Positions 19,255 through 27,667 of a stretch of DNA of 36,169 bases are shown in pieces; the stretch's first letter is position 1, and the number at the start of each line of letters is the position of its first letter. The position numbers and the translations under genes are program-made. This DNA is from Salinivirgaceae bacterium (GTDB taxonomy: Bacteria > Bacteroidota > Bacteroidia > Bacteroidales > SZUA-534): assembly GCA_030620515.1 (NCBI GenBank), contig JAUXEM010000013.1, forward strand, positions 1 to 36,169, given 5' to 3'. A model generated the notes under the pieces. That model had not been told where the DNA came from and searched no databases. It saw only the letters and a program-made list of their open reading frames with translations.

Positions 19255-19485
19255 CCAAATAATGAAGTATTTTGCATTTTTCCTAATCCTTGTAAGAATA
19301 TAATTAGTGTTGAAACAAACAGTAACTTTATAATTAAACAACTTAATATAAACAATTTATCAGAACAATTAATTTTATAAAAAACGAACAAGAAAATGAA
19401 TGTCTCCGCTTTGAATGAGGGTGTTTATATTTTAATAGAGGGCAATGCTGGTACGTTCAGAAAAAATATAAGAAAAACTAATTAA
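19255..19485 (+). pseudogene. Relic of a T9SS type A C-terminal sorting domain
   Basis: In-frame translation NEVFCIFPNPCKNIISVETNSNFIIKQLNINNLSEQLIL*KTNKKMNVSALNEGVYILIEGNAGTFRKNIRKTN*, with one internal TAA at 19378-19380 and no upstream ORF. Confidence 0.7.
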
Positions 19486-19643
19486 TGAACTACTCCTGTA
19501 AAAAATGCCAGTGGACTGGCTCAGAAAAAGAATTGGAATACGATGATGTTGATACTTGCGGGGGGAACGACAAAATTGAAATGTGCCCAAATTGTGGTAG
19601 CTATGAGGTGAAAATCGTTAACGATTCAACCAACGTAAAATAA
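19485..19643 (+). CDS. Small zinc-ribbon protein (52 aa)
   Basis: Hand-translated MNYSCKKCQWTGSEKELEYDDVDTCGGNDKIEMCPNCGSYEVKIVNDSTNVK; two CxxC knuckles; absent from the supplied ORF track (below its length limit). Confidence 0.7.
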   Translation: MNYSCKKCQWTGSEKELEYDDVDTCGGNDKIEMCPNCGSYEVKIVNDSTNVK

Positions 19644-19925
19644 CAATATATTTCTTTCTTGTAGTCAATTATTATGAAATATGCTACCCTAAGCTATCTT
19701 AGGATGATTGGGATTTTATACAAAATATTTACGCGTAAACTTTACAAAAACAGAATCGTACTTATGAAAATTTGGCTTACATAGCAATAAAATGAATTGT
19801 AAATTTTTAAAGCACATCTAGTTTTAAACTATGCAGCTAATTTTTTGTATAAACTCACCATCACGCTCCACGAGCTTCCCCAATGACACATAAAAACAAT
19901 CTGCATTTTATACTTTTAAAATTTA

Positions 19926-21251
19926 TCAAATAAGGCTAACCCTAACTTTTTTTTTCTTTAGTTTCGTATTTGTAACCACTTCAATAACACTCTCCGCTTT
20001 ACTAGCAGCAACACCAACAAAAGCACAATCTTGTTTAATTTCGATAATGCCCAACTCGTCTTTATTAAGTTTTCCTTGCTTAAAGAATAAGCCTGCAATA
20101 TCGCCTTTAGATATTTTATCTTTCCTGCCACCTGAAATATACAAAGTCTGCCATTGTGTTTCATTCGGATTTTGCATCTTCTGAATCTCTTCAGTTTTAT
20201 AACTTTTAGGATTTAATTCTTGAATAAAATCAGGCAACTCATCTTTCTCCCAAAGTAAAATATAAGCCGTTCCATCTTTTTTCATTCGAGCCGTTCTACC
20301 ATTTCGGTGGGTAAACTCCTTGCTTTTAAGTGGAATATGATAATGAATAATAAACTTTAACTCAGGAATATCGATACCACGAGCAGCCAAATCGGTAGCA
20401 ACCAAAAGCTGATGTGTTCCGTTACGAAACTTAATTAAAGCACGCTCCCTGTCAACTTGCTCCATACTACCATGAAAACAACCATGGCTCATTCTATTTA
20501 CTGTTAGATATTCGCTAACTCGATTAATAGTTTCCTTAAAACTACAAAACACTATCCCAGGTTGGTCGCCTAATTGTTCAAGCAAATCAGTTAATGTATC
20601 CAGCTTATCCTTTTCAGGAGAAAGAATAGTTTTAATAGTTAGACTCACAACACCATCGTCCAAGTAATCAATATAAAGAGGGTTTTTTAGCTTAACAAAA
20701 TCAGGAATCTTAACTTTTTGAGTAGCAGAGGTTAGAATTCTTTTTTCCACATTTTGTAGGGCCTGAGCAATTTCTGTCATTTCATTTTCAAAACCCACTT
20801 CTAACGACTTGTCAAATTCATCGAGCACAAGCGTTTTAACGCTTTTACCAGAAAAGTTCTCTCTTCGTAAATGGTCAGCGATTCTACCTGGAGTACCAAC
20901 AAGAATAGCTGGTCTATGCTTAATGTCAATTTTATCGAGCGAGCCTGAACGACCACCATAAACAGAATTTGCCTTAAATCCCGTACCCATCTGGCGAATT
21001 ACTTGTTCTATTTGAATAGCTAATTCCCTAGATGGCACAATAATAAGTGCTTGAACTTCTTTACAATCAGTATCAAGATTCTGAATTATTGGTAATAAAA
21101 AAGCTAGTGTTTTACCAGTACCTGTTGGTGATAGTAAAACTATTTCATTATTAGAATGTATAGCTAAGCCTGCTTCTTCTTGCATTGCATTTAGCTTTTC
21201 AATACCAAACTTATCGAGAATTTCTTTTTGATTTTTTATAGTACTTACCAT
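19926..21251 (-). CDS. DEAD-box RNA helicase, DbpA-like (with C-terminal RNA-binding domain)
   Basis: 441 aa; LLSPTGTGKT, PSRELAIQ, TPGRI, LDEFD, TSAT, ATDLAARGID, HRNGRTAR; C-terminal GDIAGLFFKQGKLNKDELGIIEIKQDCAFVGV resembles DbpA RBD. Confidence 0.93.
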   Translation of the reverse strand: MVSTIKNQKEILDKFGIEKLNAMQEEAGLAIHSNNEIVLLSPTGTGKTLAFLLPIIQNLDTDCKEVQALIIVPSRELAIQIEQVIRQMGTGFKANSVYGGRSGSLDKIDIKHRPAILVGTPGRIADHLRRENFSGKSVKTLVLDEFDKSLEVGFENEMTEIAQALQNVEKRILTSATQKVKIPDFVKLKNPLYIDYLDDGVVSLTIKTILSPEKDKLDTLTDLLEQLGDQPGIVFCSFKETINRVSEYLTVNRMSHGCFHGSMEQVDRERALIKFRNGTHQLLVATDLAARGIDIPELKFIIHYHIPLKSKEFTHRNGRTARMKKDGTAYILLWEKDELPDFIQELNPKSYKTEEIQKMQNPNETQWQTLYISGGRKDKISKGDIAGLFFKQGKLNKDELGIIEIKQDCAFVGVAASKAESVIEVVTNTKLKKKKVRVSLI

Positions 21252-21309
21252 TTTGCAAATGTAAGGTTAATTCAAGTTAATTGAGATTTTAATAACAAAG
21301 GAATATAAC

Positions 21310-21993
21310 TTATTTTGAAAAAGATATTAGTCTATCTTCTATCGTTACTTTAGAAAACCCTATTTCACTCTTAATCCATTCAATAGTATTCCTATGGTAA
21401 AAAAATACATGTGTATCATCGTTTTTATAATACCATTTATGAAAATCAATACTTTCATCATATATATCAGTCATACAATATAATATACCACCTAATTGTA
21501 ATGCATTATTTAATATTATAAATTCTTTTTTAGGATTTAATAAGTGTTCTATAACTTCGCAGCAAGCTATGTATTTATACTTACTTTCTAGCAATTCAGG
21601 GTAATTGTGAAAAAAGGGGTCGTATTGTTTAATGGAATATCCATGGTCCGTTAATATTTTAGAAATTACCGGTCCTGTTCCAGCGCCAAAGTCAAGACCT
21701 TTATCATCTTTAGTGTATTTACTTAGTATGGCATTTGTAATGGGCGAAACAAAATTTTGATAACCCTTATTCTCTACATCATTATTGTGTTCCTCGTATC
21801 TGGCTTTCTCGTCATTTGAATTGAGCCTAAGGTTTTCATCTACATAAATACCACTACAATTTTTGCATTGGTAATATAATCGTTTCTTAAACTGATAAAA
21901 AATTTCACCAGAACTTTGGCATAAAGGACAAATGTTTTGAGAATTACTCGACATAAAAACTAGTTTATAGTAACCATTCAAAAATGAGTTCAC
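21310..21993 (-). CDS. SAM-dependent methyltransferase with N-terminal zinc-ribbon
   Basis: CPLCQSSGEIFYQFKKRLYYQCKNCSGIYV; GLDFGAGTGPVISKIL; true start may be internal MSSNSQNICPLC. Confidence 0.85.
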   Translation of the reverse strand: MNSFLNGYYKLVFMSSNSQNICPLCQSSGEIFYQFKKRLYYQCKNCSGIYVDENLRLNSNDEKARYEEHNNDVENKGYQNFVSPITNAILSKYTKDDKGLDFGAGTGPVISKILTDHGYSIKQYDPFFHNYPELLESKYKYIACCEVIEHLLNPKKEFIILNNALQLGGILYCMTDIYDESIDFHKWYYKNDDTHVFFYHRNTIEWIKSEIGFSKVTIEDRLISFSK

Positions 21994-22181
21994 TCCGGAA
22001 AGTCATCGGATGAATATGTTAATAAAGTATTTAACTAAAGTGTGACAATTAATTAAGAATTAATTAGATAACTAAATATACATTTTCTATTCGGAGTGCT
22101 CTCAATAATACACATTAAATTATAAGATGAATTAAATATATTTATAGTTCTCTATGTAAGGTGTATATAATAATTTTCCAC

Positions 22182-22511
22182 TTAAAGTTCTGTATTTGGA
22201 TTCCAAAATATATCTTTAAAATTTAGAATTGTGTTGTCTTCAATAATAGCGCCTTCGCATTCTAATAATTCTTGCATGGTGTTAGAACCATCAAAAAAGT
22301 GTTTGCCCGTTAGCTCTCCATTCCTATTAACCACACGGTGTGCCGGAACAAATTCTATTTGCGTGCTTGAACCGTTCATGGCATAACCAACCATCCGCGA
22401 CGATTGTGGCGAACCAACATAGCGTGCAAGAGCACCATAACTAGTAACTCGTCCTTGAGGTATTAATCGGGTTACTTGATAAACCTTGTCAAAAAAGCCT
22501 GTATCACTCAT
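22182..22511 (-). CDS. MGMT/Ogt-family alkyltransferase-like protein (ATL), catalytic Cys replaced by Ala
   Basis: 109 aa; IPQGRVTSYGALARYVGSPQSSRMVGYAM...VPAHRVVNRNGELTG; the PCHRV motif is PAHRV. Confidence 0.9.
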   Translation of the reverse strand: MSDTGFFDKVYQVTRLIPQGRVTSYGALARYVGSPQSSRMVGYAMNGSSTQIEFVPAHRVVNRNGELTGKHFFDGSNTMQELLECEGAIIEDNTILNFKDIFWNPNTEL

Positions 22512-23214
22512 CTTCTTGTATTAGCGGCTCAATTAATACCTTATCTTTAGGTAGCCTGAAGCTTACATAATTAATGGTATCTCCGTCGTCAATATGTAAA
22601 CGTTCGTAGTGAGTTTGAATACTCAATATTTCGTCAGTCCAATTTTCTTTGTAAAGATTATTGGTATTTTTAATAATTTCTAACTCGTTTAGTTTTATAA
22701 GTTCAAGCGTGTATTCATACAAAAAAGTGCTATCCGATTTTAGATGTACAATTCCATTATCCTTTAATAAGAGTTGATATTTTTTTAAAAAAACTGATGA
22801 GGTAAGTCGTTTATTTGCTCTGCGCTTTTTCATTTGTGGATCAGGAAAAGTAATCCATATCTCATCAATTTCATCAAGAGCAAAAAATGAATTTATAAGT
22901 TCAATGCGTGTTCGCAAAAAACCAACATTATTTAAATGTTTTTCATTACTATCAGTTGCTCCCTTCCAAATACGGGCTCCTTTTATATCAACACCAACAA
23001 AGTTTTTATTTGAGAATAATTGTCCCAATCCAACAGTATATTCTCCTTTGCCACAACCAAATTCAACAACTATTGGGTTTTTGTTTTTAAAGAAATTGGA
23101 ACACCATTTTCCTTTTAATGAATGACTATGTGAAACATATTCTTCAACTTCTGGCTCAACAACATGCTTGTATTCAGCAATTTGCTGAAATTTTTGCAGT
23201 TTTCTTTTTCCCAC
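22504..23214 (-). CDS. trmB: tRNA (guanosine(46)-N7)-methyltransferase
   Basis: 236 aa; VVEFGCGKGEYTVGLGQLFSNKNFVGVDIKGARIWKGA; IWITFPDPQMKKRRANKRLTSSVFLKKY. Confidence 0.95.
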   Translation of the reverse strand: MGKRKLQKFQQIAEYKHVVEPEVEEYVSHSHSLKGKWCSNFFKNKNPIVVEFGCGKGEYTVGLGQLFSNKNFVGVDIKGARIWKGATDSNEKHLNNVGFLRTRIELINSFFALDEIDEIWITFPDPQMKKRRANKRLTSSVFLKKYQLLLKDNGIVHLKSDSTFLYEYTLELIKLNELEIIKNTNNLYKENWTDEILSIQTHYERLHIDDGDTINYVSFRLPKDKVLIEPLIQEDE

Positions 23215-23243
23215 TTCAACTACATTTAAACTAAAAATATTAT

Positions 23244-23714
23244 TTATTTTACTGCCTTCTCAATAATAATTCCCGCATCAAGAACATAAGGGAGAATATC
23301 AGATCGCATAGCCTGCTCTATCTCAAAAGAATAAACCCCTGTATAAGGAAACTTAATATATTTGCGATATACTATTTTATTCGACCAAATATTTCCAAAG
23401 CCTTTCCCTAACCATTCACCATCCGGTTTTGCTAAAATACATTCGAGTGTATCGCGTGTATTTATTTCATTGGGAAACGCAGTATTTACAAATAAAAACA
23501 AATTACTATGTTCGTACTGCCCGGTTATTCTAGTATTAAAAAATATATGATAAATCTGATTTGTATCTGTAATATTAACATTAAAAGTAAGTGTACTATC
23601 CTTATGCCAAGCTTCATTTTCAAAATCGTGGTTCATTTCATAAACCACATTTTGTGTACAGCTAATTAATCCAAATATAAGGATTATACTAAATACAAGG
23701 CTATTTGTCTTCAT
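23244..23714 (-). CDS. gldH: Gliding motility lipoprotein GldH
   Basis: 156 aa; lipobox GLISC; F-W-KDS-L-F-v-i-D---Y-i...LFlfv-t-fPn...DTLEC-LA-pdG-WlGkGfG; adjacent to ricT as commonly seen. Confidence 0.88.
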   Translation of the reverse strand: MKTNSLVFSIILIFGLISCTQNVVYEMNHDFENEAWHKDSTLTFNVNITDTNQIYHIFFNTRITGQYEHSNLFLFVNTAFPNEINTRDTLECILAKPDGEWLGKGFGNIWSNKIVYRKYIKFPYTGVYSFEIEQAMRSDILPYVLDAGIIIEKAVK

Positions 23715-24840
23715 TTCTCCTAGGTGGTTTTCTGCGTTTTTTCTTTTTATTCTTTTTAGGACTTTTTTGATCGAACCGAGTTAAACTCTCTTGTCCAACA
23801 ACATTTTTAAAATCAAGAGTTTCAGCCTCAGCTATATTCACTTTTTCAATTTCTGCCTCAGGTTTTTCACCTCGCTTATTCTTTTCAATAATCTCTTTTA
23901 CTCTCTCAACAGCTAAAGGCATAAAAGAAGTTTTAACGCCATTGTCAAAAGCATACCACATAATACCTCTAAAAACATCCGTTTTCATATGAATAGCTCT
24001 ACCTTGCTCCGTCTCTAATCGTATCTCTGTTGATGGGAAGTCTTTGCGTTCGTCCATGTAAGCATCTATCTCGTAATTTAAACAACACTTTAGCTTACTG
24101 CACTGACCTGCAAGCTTTTGTGGGTTTAATGAAAGCTCTTGATAGCGAGCAGCATTGGTTGTTACCGAAACAAACTTATTAACAAAAGTAGCACAGCAAA
24201 GCTCACGTCCACAAGATCCTATTCCTCCAATTCTTCCAGCTTCTTGTCTTGCACCAATTTGACGCATCTCTACTCTAATTCTAAATCGATCGGCCAATAC
24301 TTTAATCAATTGGCGAAAATCGACACGTTCATCGGCTATGTAGTAAAATATGGCTTTTGTTTTATCGCCTTGATATTCTACATCACCAATCTTCATGTTA
24401 AGCTTTAAGTCACTGGCAATTTTTCTCGACTCAATCATGGTTTCGTGCTCCATACCAATAGCCTCTTTCCATTTATCAATGTCGTTTGGCTTAGCTTTAC
24501 GATATACTGTTTTTAAATCGGATGTAGATTGTTTCAGTTTCCTAAGCTGGTGCATAACCAAGGCACCTTTTAACGAAACAATTCCAATGTCGTGACCTGG
24601 CGATGCTTCAACAGCAACAATATCACCCGTTTCTATACGAATACCACCTGTGTTGCTAAAGTAACCTTTGCGTGTATTCTTAAACCGAACTTCGTAAATC
24701 TCCTCATTAGCTATCTGTATTGGTGTGTTGTTTAACCAGTCGAACACATTCAATTTACCTGCGTAAGATATTTTACAGTTTGTTGTAGCTTCGGAGTCAA
24801 TATTTTTTAGCGGTAATCCGCGTGAGTATTCATCGTGCAT
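23701..24840 (-). CDS. ricT: PSP1 domain protein, RicT (YaaT) family
   Basis: 379 aa; VRFKNTRKGYF, YYIADERVDFRQLIKVLADRFRIRVEMRQIGARQEAGRIGGIGSCGRELCC, SLNPQKLAGQCSKLKCCLNYE; Lys-rich tail. Confidence 0.95.
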   Translation of the reverse strand: MHDEYSRGLPLKNIDSEATTNCKISYAGKLNVFDWLNNTPIQIANEEIYEVRFKNTRKGYFSNTGGIRIETGDIVAVEASPGHDIGIVSLKGALVMHQLRKLKQSTSDLKTVYRKAKPNDIDKWKEAIGMEHETMIESRKIASDLKLNMKIGDVEYQGDKTKAIFYYIADERVDFRQLIKVLADRFRIRVEMRQIGARQEAGRIGGIGSCGRELCCATFVNKFVSVTTNAARYQELSLNPQKLAGQCSKLKCCLNYEIDAYMDERKDFPSTEIRLETEQGRAIHMKTDVFRGIMWYAFDNGVKTSFMPLAVERVKEIIEKNKRGEKPEAEIEKVNIAEAETLDFKNVVGQESLTRFDQKSPKKNKKKKRRKPPRRNEDK

Positions 24841-25015
24841 TTTTATATATAGTTTTGTTATTGTCTGAAACAGACAATTCCTAAATTAACTGGTAAAGAT
24901 AATAATTAATTACAACGGTGAAAACCTCATAGAGAAGCAACAATTTTCAGAATAGCTTAGCAAATAATAAGTACTTAACTATCGTATAATAATAGCACGT
25001 TACATTTTGAGACCT

Positions 25016-25062
25016 GCCTTGGCGGCAGACAGGTTTGAACCCGTCCTGTCTGCCGCCAAGGC
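25016..25062. repeat. Perfect 18-bp inverted repeat (REP-like hairpin)
   Basis: GCCTTGGCGGCAGACAGG (25016-25033) / CCTGTCTGCCGCCAAGGC (25045-25062), loop TTTGAACCCGT. Confidence 0.85.
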
Positions 25063-25298
25063 AAGCGAAAAAAATGCAGTTTTCTTGCAGAGGCTAGTTA
25101 GTATTTAATTACAACCACACGAAAGATTCGTGCGTTAACGGGCTTGGACAAGTGCCGATTGCAAATCCGCGCCATTAGTATGTCTGACAAAGGCAGTTTC
25201 CGAAGACCCAAAGTATGTATTCGCAACGACCACTAAAAGAAAATTTAAAACCCCAAATCAAATTAAGACTTGAGGTTTATCATATTGTTAGAATAAGA

Positions 25299-26504
25299 TT
25301 ATTTTATTCCCAATTTCTTTTTCAGTTCGTTTGGTATTGCATCTTTATGTATGGCAGCACTCATAGTTTTGTATTTTACAAATGTTTCAGATGCATAAAA
25401 ATATCCACCTAAATCGTTATAAGTAGTTCCCCATGAATTCTTTACGTAAAAATACTTAGTTCCATTCTGGTCTTTAGCTAAGCCCGTTAAAACCATTCCG
25501 TGATCGTCGGTGGTTTGGTAGTTATCAAAAGCATCTTGACGAATCTCTTGAGTAATCTTTTTCTCTTGAACTGGCTTATCAAAACTGTAAAGCTGCTTTT
25601 GACGTTCTTTTTTATCCATGGTTTCCCATTTTAAACGCTCTTCGCCATCCATTTCATCCAAATCTTCTTCAGGAACAACTGCAATACCGTTTTTCGATGA
25701 AAATCCTTTTTCACTTATGTCGCTTGCCCATGCAATTGTATATCCACTATTTATTGAGTTTTCAAACATAGAAACTAACTCATCAATAGGAATATTTAAG
25801 TATTGTGCCCATATCCAGTTGTCAGGAACCTCCAATACAAAAGAAGTATAAAATGGGTGATGTGTGAACGATGTAAAATAATAATAATCATTAGGATTAA
25901 TACCTACTAATTCATCAGCAAACGTTCTTGGATTATATTTTTTACCATTCCATTCAAAAGTTTCAGGAACTTCTCCTAAATATGCATCTAAAATACCTTT
26001 ATATCCCTCAAACCATGCTGTGGTAAGCTTTTTATTTTTGTTTTTAAGAACAGCATCCAAATAGCTAATCAAAACAGCATCTAATTCACCGTGAGTATGA
26101 ACATCGGTCCCATAGTTTAGGCCTTTGTATATTTCTTGAGGAATTGCACCATAGCTTTTGTAAATGTTAAAAACATCGTTTACTGCACCACCGCCACCAA
26201 AATTATAGGCACCATGCATGCGAATATAATTCCATGCTTTTTCTTCGTACGATTTACGTACAACAAACATTTCCGAAAGATCAATTACTTCTTTCCCTTG
26301 GCGAAGCATTTCAGCCTCAATCATTCCCATCGAAGAATAACTCCAGCAAGTACCAGCACGCTGTTGATTGTTAACATCACTTCCAGTTAGCTCTTTTACC
26401 ATTGTAAATAGGTATCCTTCTTCATCCTTTTCCTCTTCTTGTGCAAATATAGTTCCAGTAAATAATGAAACAACAATTACCAATGCAAATAAATTTTTAA
26501 ACAT
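25299..26504 (-). CDS. C1 family cysteine peptidase (bleomycin hydrolase/aminopeptidase C-like), secreted
   Basis: 401 aa; signal peptide; QQRAGTCWSYSSMGMIEAE (catalytic Cys), DDHGMVLTG (His), YFYVKNSWGTTY (Asn). Confidence 0.92.
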   Translation of the reverse strand: MFKNLFALVIVVSLFTGTIFAQEEEKDEEGYLFTMVKELTGSDVNNQQRAGTCWSYSSMGMIEAEMLRQGKEVIDLSEMFVVRKSYEEKAWNYIRMHGAYNFGGGGAVNDVFNIYKSYGAIPQEIYKGLNYGTDVHTHGELDAVLISYLDAVLKNKNKKLTTAWFEGYKGILDAYLGEVPETFEWNGKKYNPRTFADELVGINPNDYYYFTSFTHHPFYTSFVLEVPDNWIWAQYLNIPIDELVSMFENSINSGYTIAWASDISEKGFSSKNGIAVVPEEDLDEMDGEERLKWETMDKKERQKQLYSFDKPVQEKKITQEIRQDAFDNYQTTDDHGMVLTGLAKDQNGTKYFYVKNSWGTTYNDLGGYFYASETFVKYKTMSAAIHKDAIPNELKKKLGIK

Positions 26505-26739
26505 ATCTTTTTGTTTTTTTGTTTTACTTTTAGTCTACAAAAATAATAAATAGTAACAGGAATACTGTACAATTGTTTATAAACACGTTTGTTTATTAGA
26601 ACCTCTTGATTCCACAACGGTTAAAGTTTAATGCTTGATATTCAGGGCGTGAGTGCATTTTTTAAACTGATATATCTTTAAAAGGAAGCATTTGCAAATA
26701 TTATACAAATGATAATCTACACACGCTTACAAGGTCATG

Positions 26740-27182
26740 TATGCAACAAGCCTTAGAGCAAATGAGTAATGAATTAAGGTTACCTAATTAATTTAGCTAA
26801 AGTAAATCAAATTGATTTGGCAACTCATTTTATCATGAATAGACCTATACCAAAATATTACCCATATTTAGGAAGTAAGCGTTATTTTAAGCGATTGCAA
26901 GCAACAAATGATACTTTATATTACAATACATCTGCAAGGCAATTAATCTTTTATAATAAACTTAAAGAAGCAAAGTCAAAAGGTGTAATTATTCCAGAGG
27001 TATATAGAAATGAATATTTATTAAGATATGAAAGCAAGAAAGGGTTACCCTGCCCCAAAGTATTATTCAGGCTAAAAAAGAAATTAACCGTTTTAGCAAA
27101 CAAACCTGAAATATCTGAACAATCTGAATTAATAACAGAGTTGAGTAAAAATATAAAATCAATTAAAGGTTATTACAGGTAG
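26740..27182 (+). pseudogene. Frameshifted relic resembling phage/plasmid replication initiator (II/X, CRI-type Rep)
   Basis: Fragment MQQALEQMSNELRL then +1/-1 shift to YLINLAKVNQIDLATHFIMNRPIPKYYPYLGSKRYFKRLQATNDTLYYNTSARQLIFYNKLKEAKSKGVIIPEVYRNEYLLRYESKKGLP (FYNKxKE...LLRYE pattern). Confidence 0.5.
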
Positions 27183-27422
27183 AAAGTTATAGGTTCTGTA
27201 AAACGCCTACAAGATGGAATTATATTCCCTGGAAGAGAGTTTGCAAAAAAAAGTATGAATCATTAAAGTTTCTTGTTGTAAAAAAGCTGTAAAACACTTA
27301 CGTTAAACATGCTTATCACTACTTATACCTCTTGTTTATCCTTATATCAAAAAACACAACGGTTATTCATAAAATACTCCTTAACTAAAGACTTGTGTGT
27401 ACTTTTGTTTGTACCTTAAAAA

Positions 27423-27454
27423 AAAGCCTTACAAAAATTAATCTGTAAGGCTTT
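27423..27454 (-). terminator. Intrinsic terminator downstream of tRNA-Ala
   Basis: AAAGCCTTACA / TGTAAGGCTTT 11-bp stem; minus strand T-run. Confidence 0.85.
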
Positions 27455-27465
27455 GATTTTTAGTG

Positions 27466-27539
27466 TGGAGAATATCGGAATCGAACCGATGACCTCTTGA
27501 CTGCCAGTCAAACGCTCTAGCCAACTGAGCTAATCCCCC
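27466..27539 (-). tRNA. tRNA-Ala (anticodon GGC)
   Basis: GGGGGATTAGCTCAGTTGGCTAGAGCGTTTGACTGGCAGTCAAGAGGTCATCGGTTCGATTCCGATATTCTCCA folds as cloverleaf; loop C-T-GGC-A-G; CCA not encoded. Confidence 0.95.
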
Positions 27540-27667
27540 ATAAATGTTTGAACGTATTCTAAATATTTTCAGGATTAGCGAAAGTTGCCTGTCCCGAACT
27601 TGCTTCGAGAAGCTAATCCCCTATCATTTTTAGAACTTTGCTTATAAAGCGAGGCAAATATATAAAA

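Noticed and set aside
19046-19258. ORF of 70 aa on the minus strand
   Set aside because: Its middle (RFEPALSAASQADLFGKV) is a translation of the palindromic repeat; no coding signature.
25028-25050. tRNA T-arm-like string GGTTTGAACCCG in the palindrome loop
   Set aside because: No acceptor, D- or anticodon arm around it and the stem does not fit; coincidence within the REP-like repeat.
25215-25412. Plus-strand ORF of 65 aa
   Set aside because: Overlaps the 3' end of the C1 peptidase gene in antisense; aromatic-rich chance translation.
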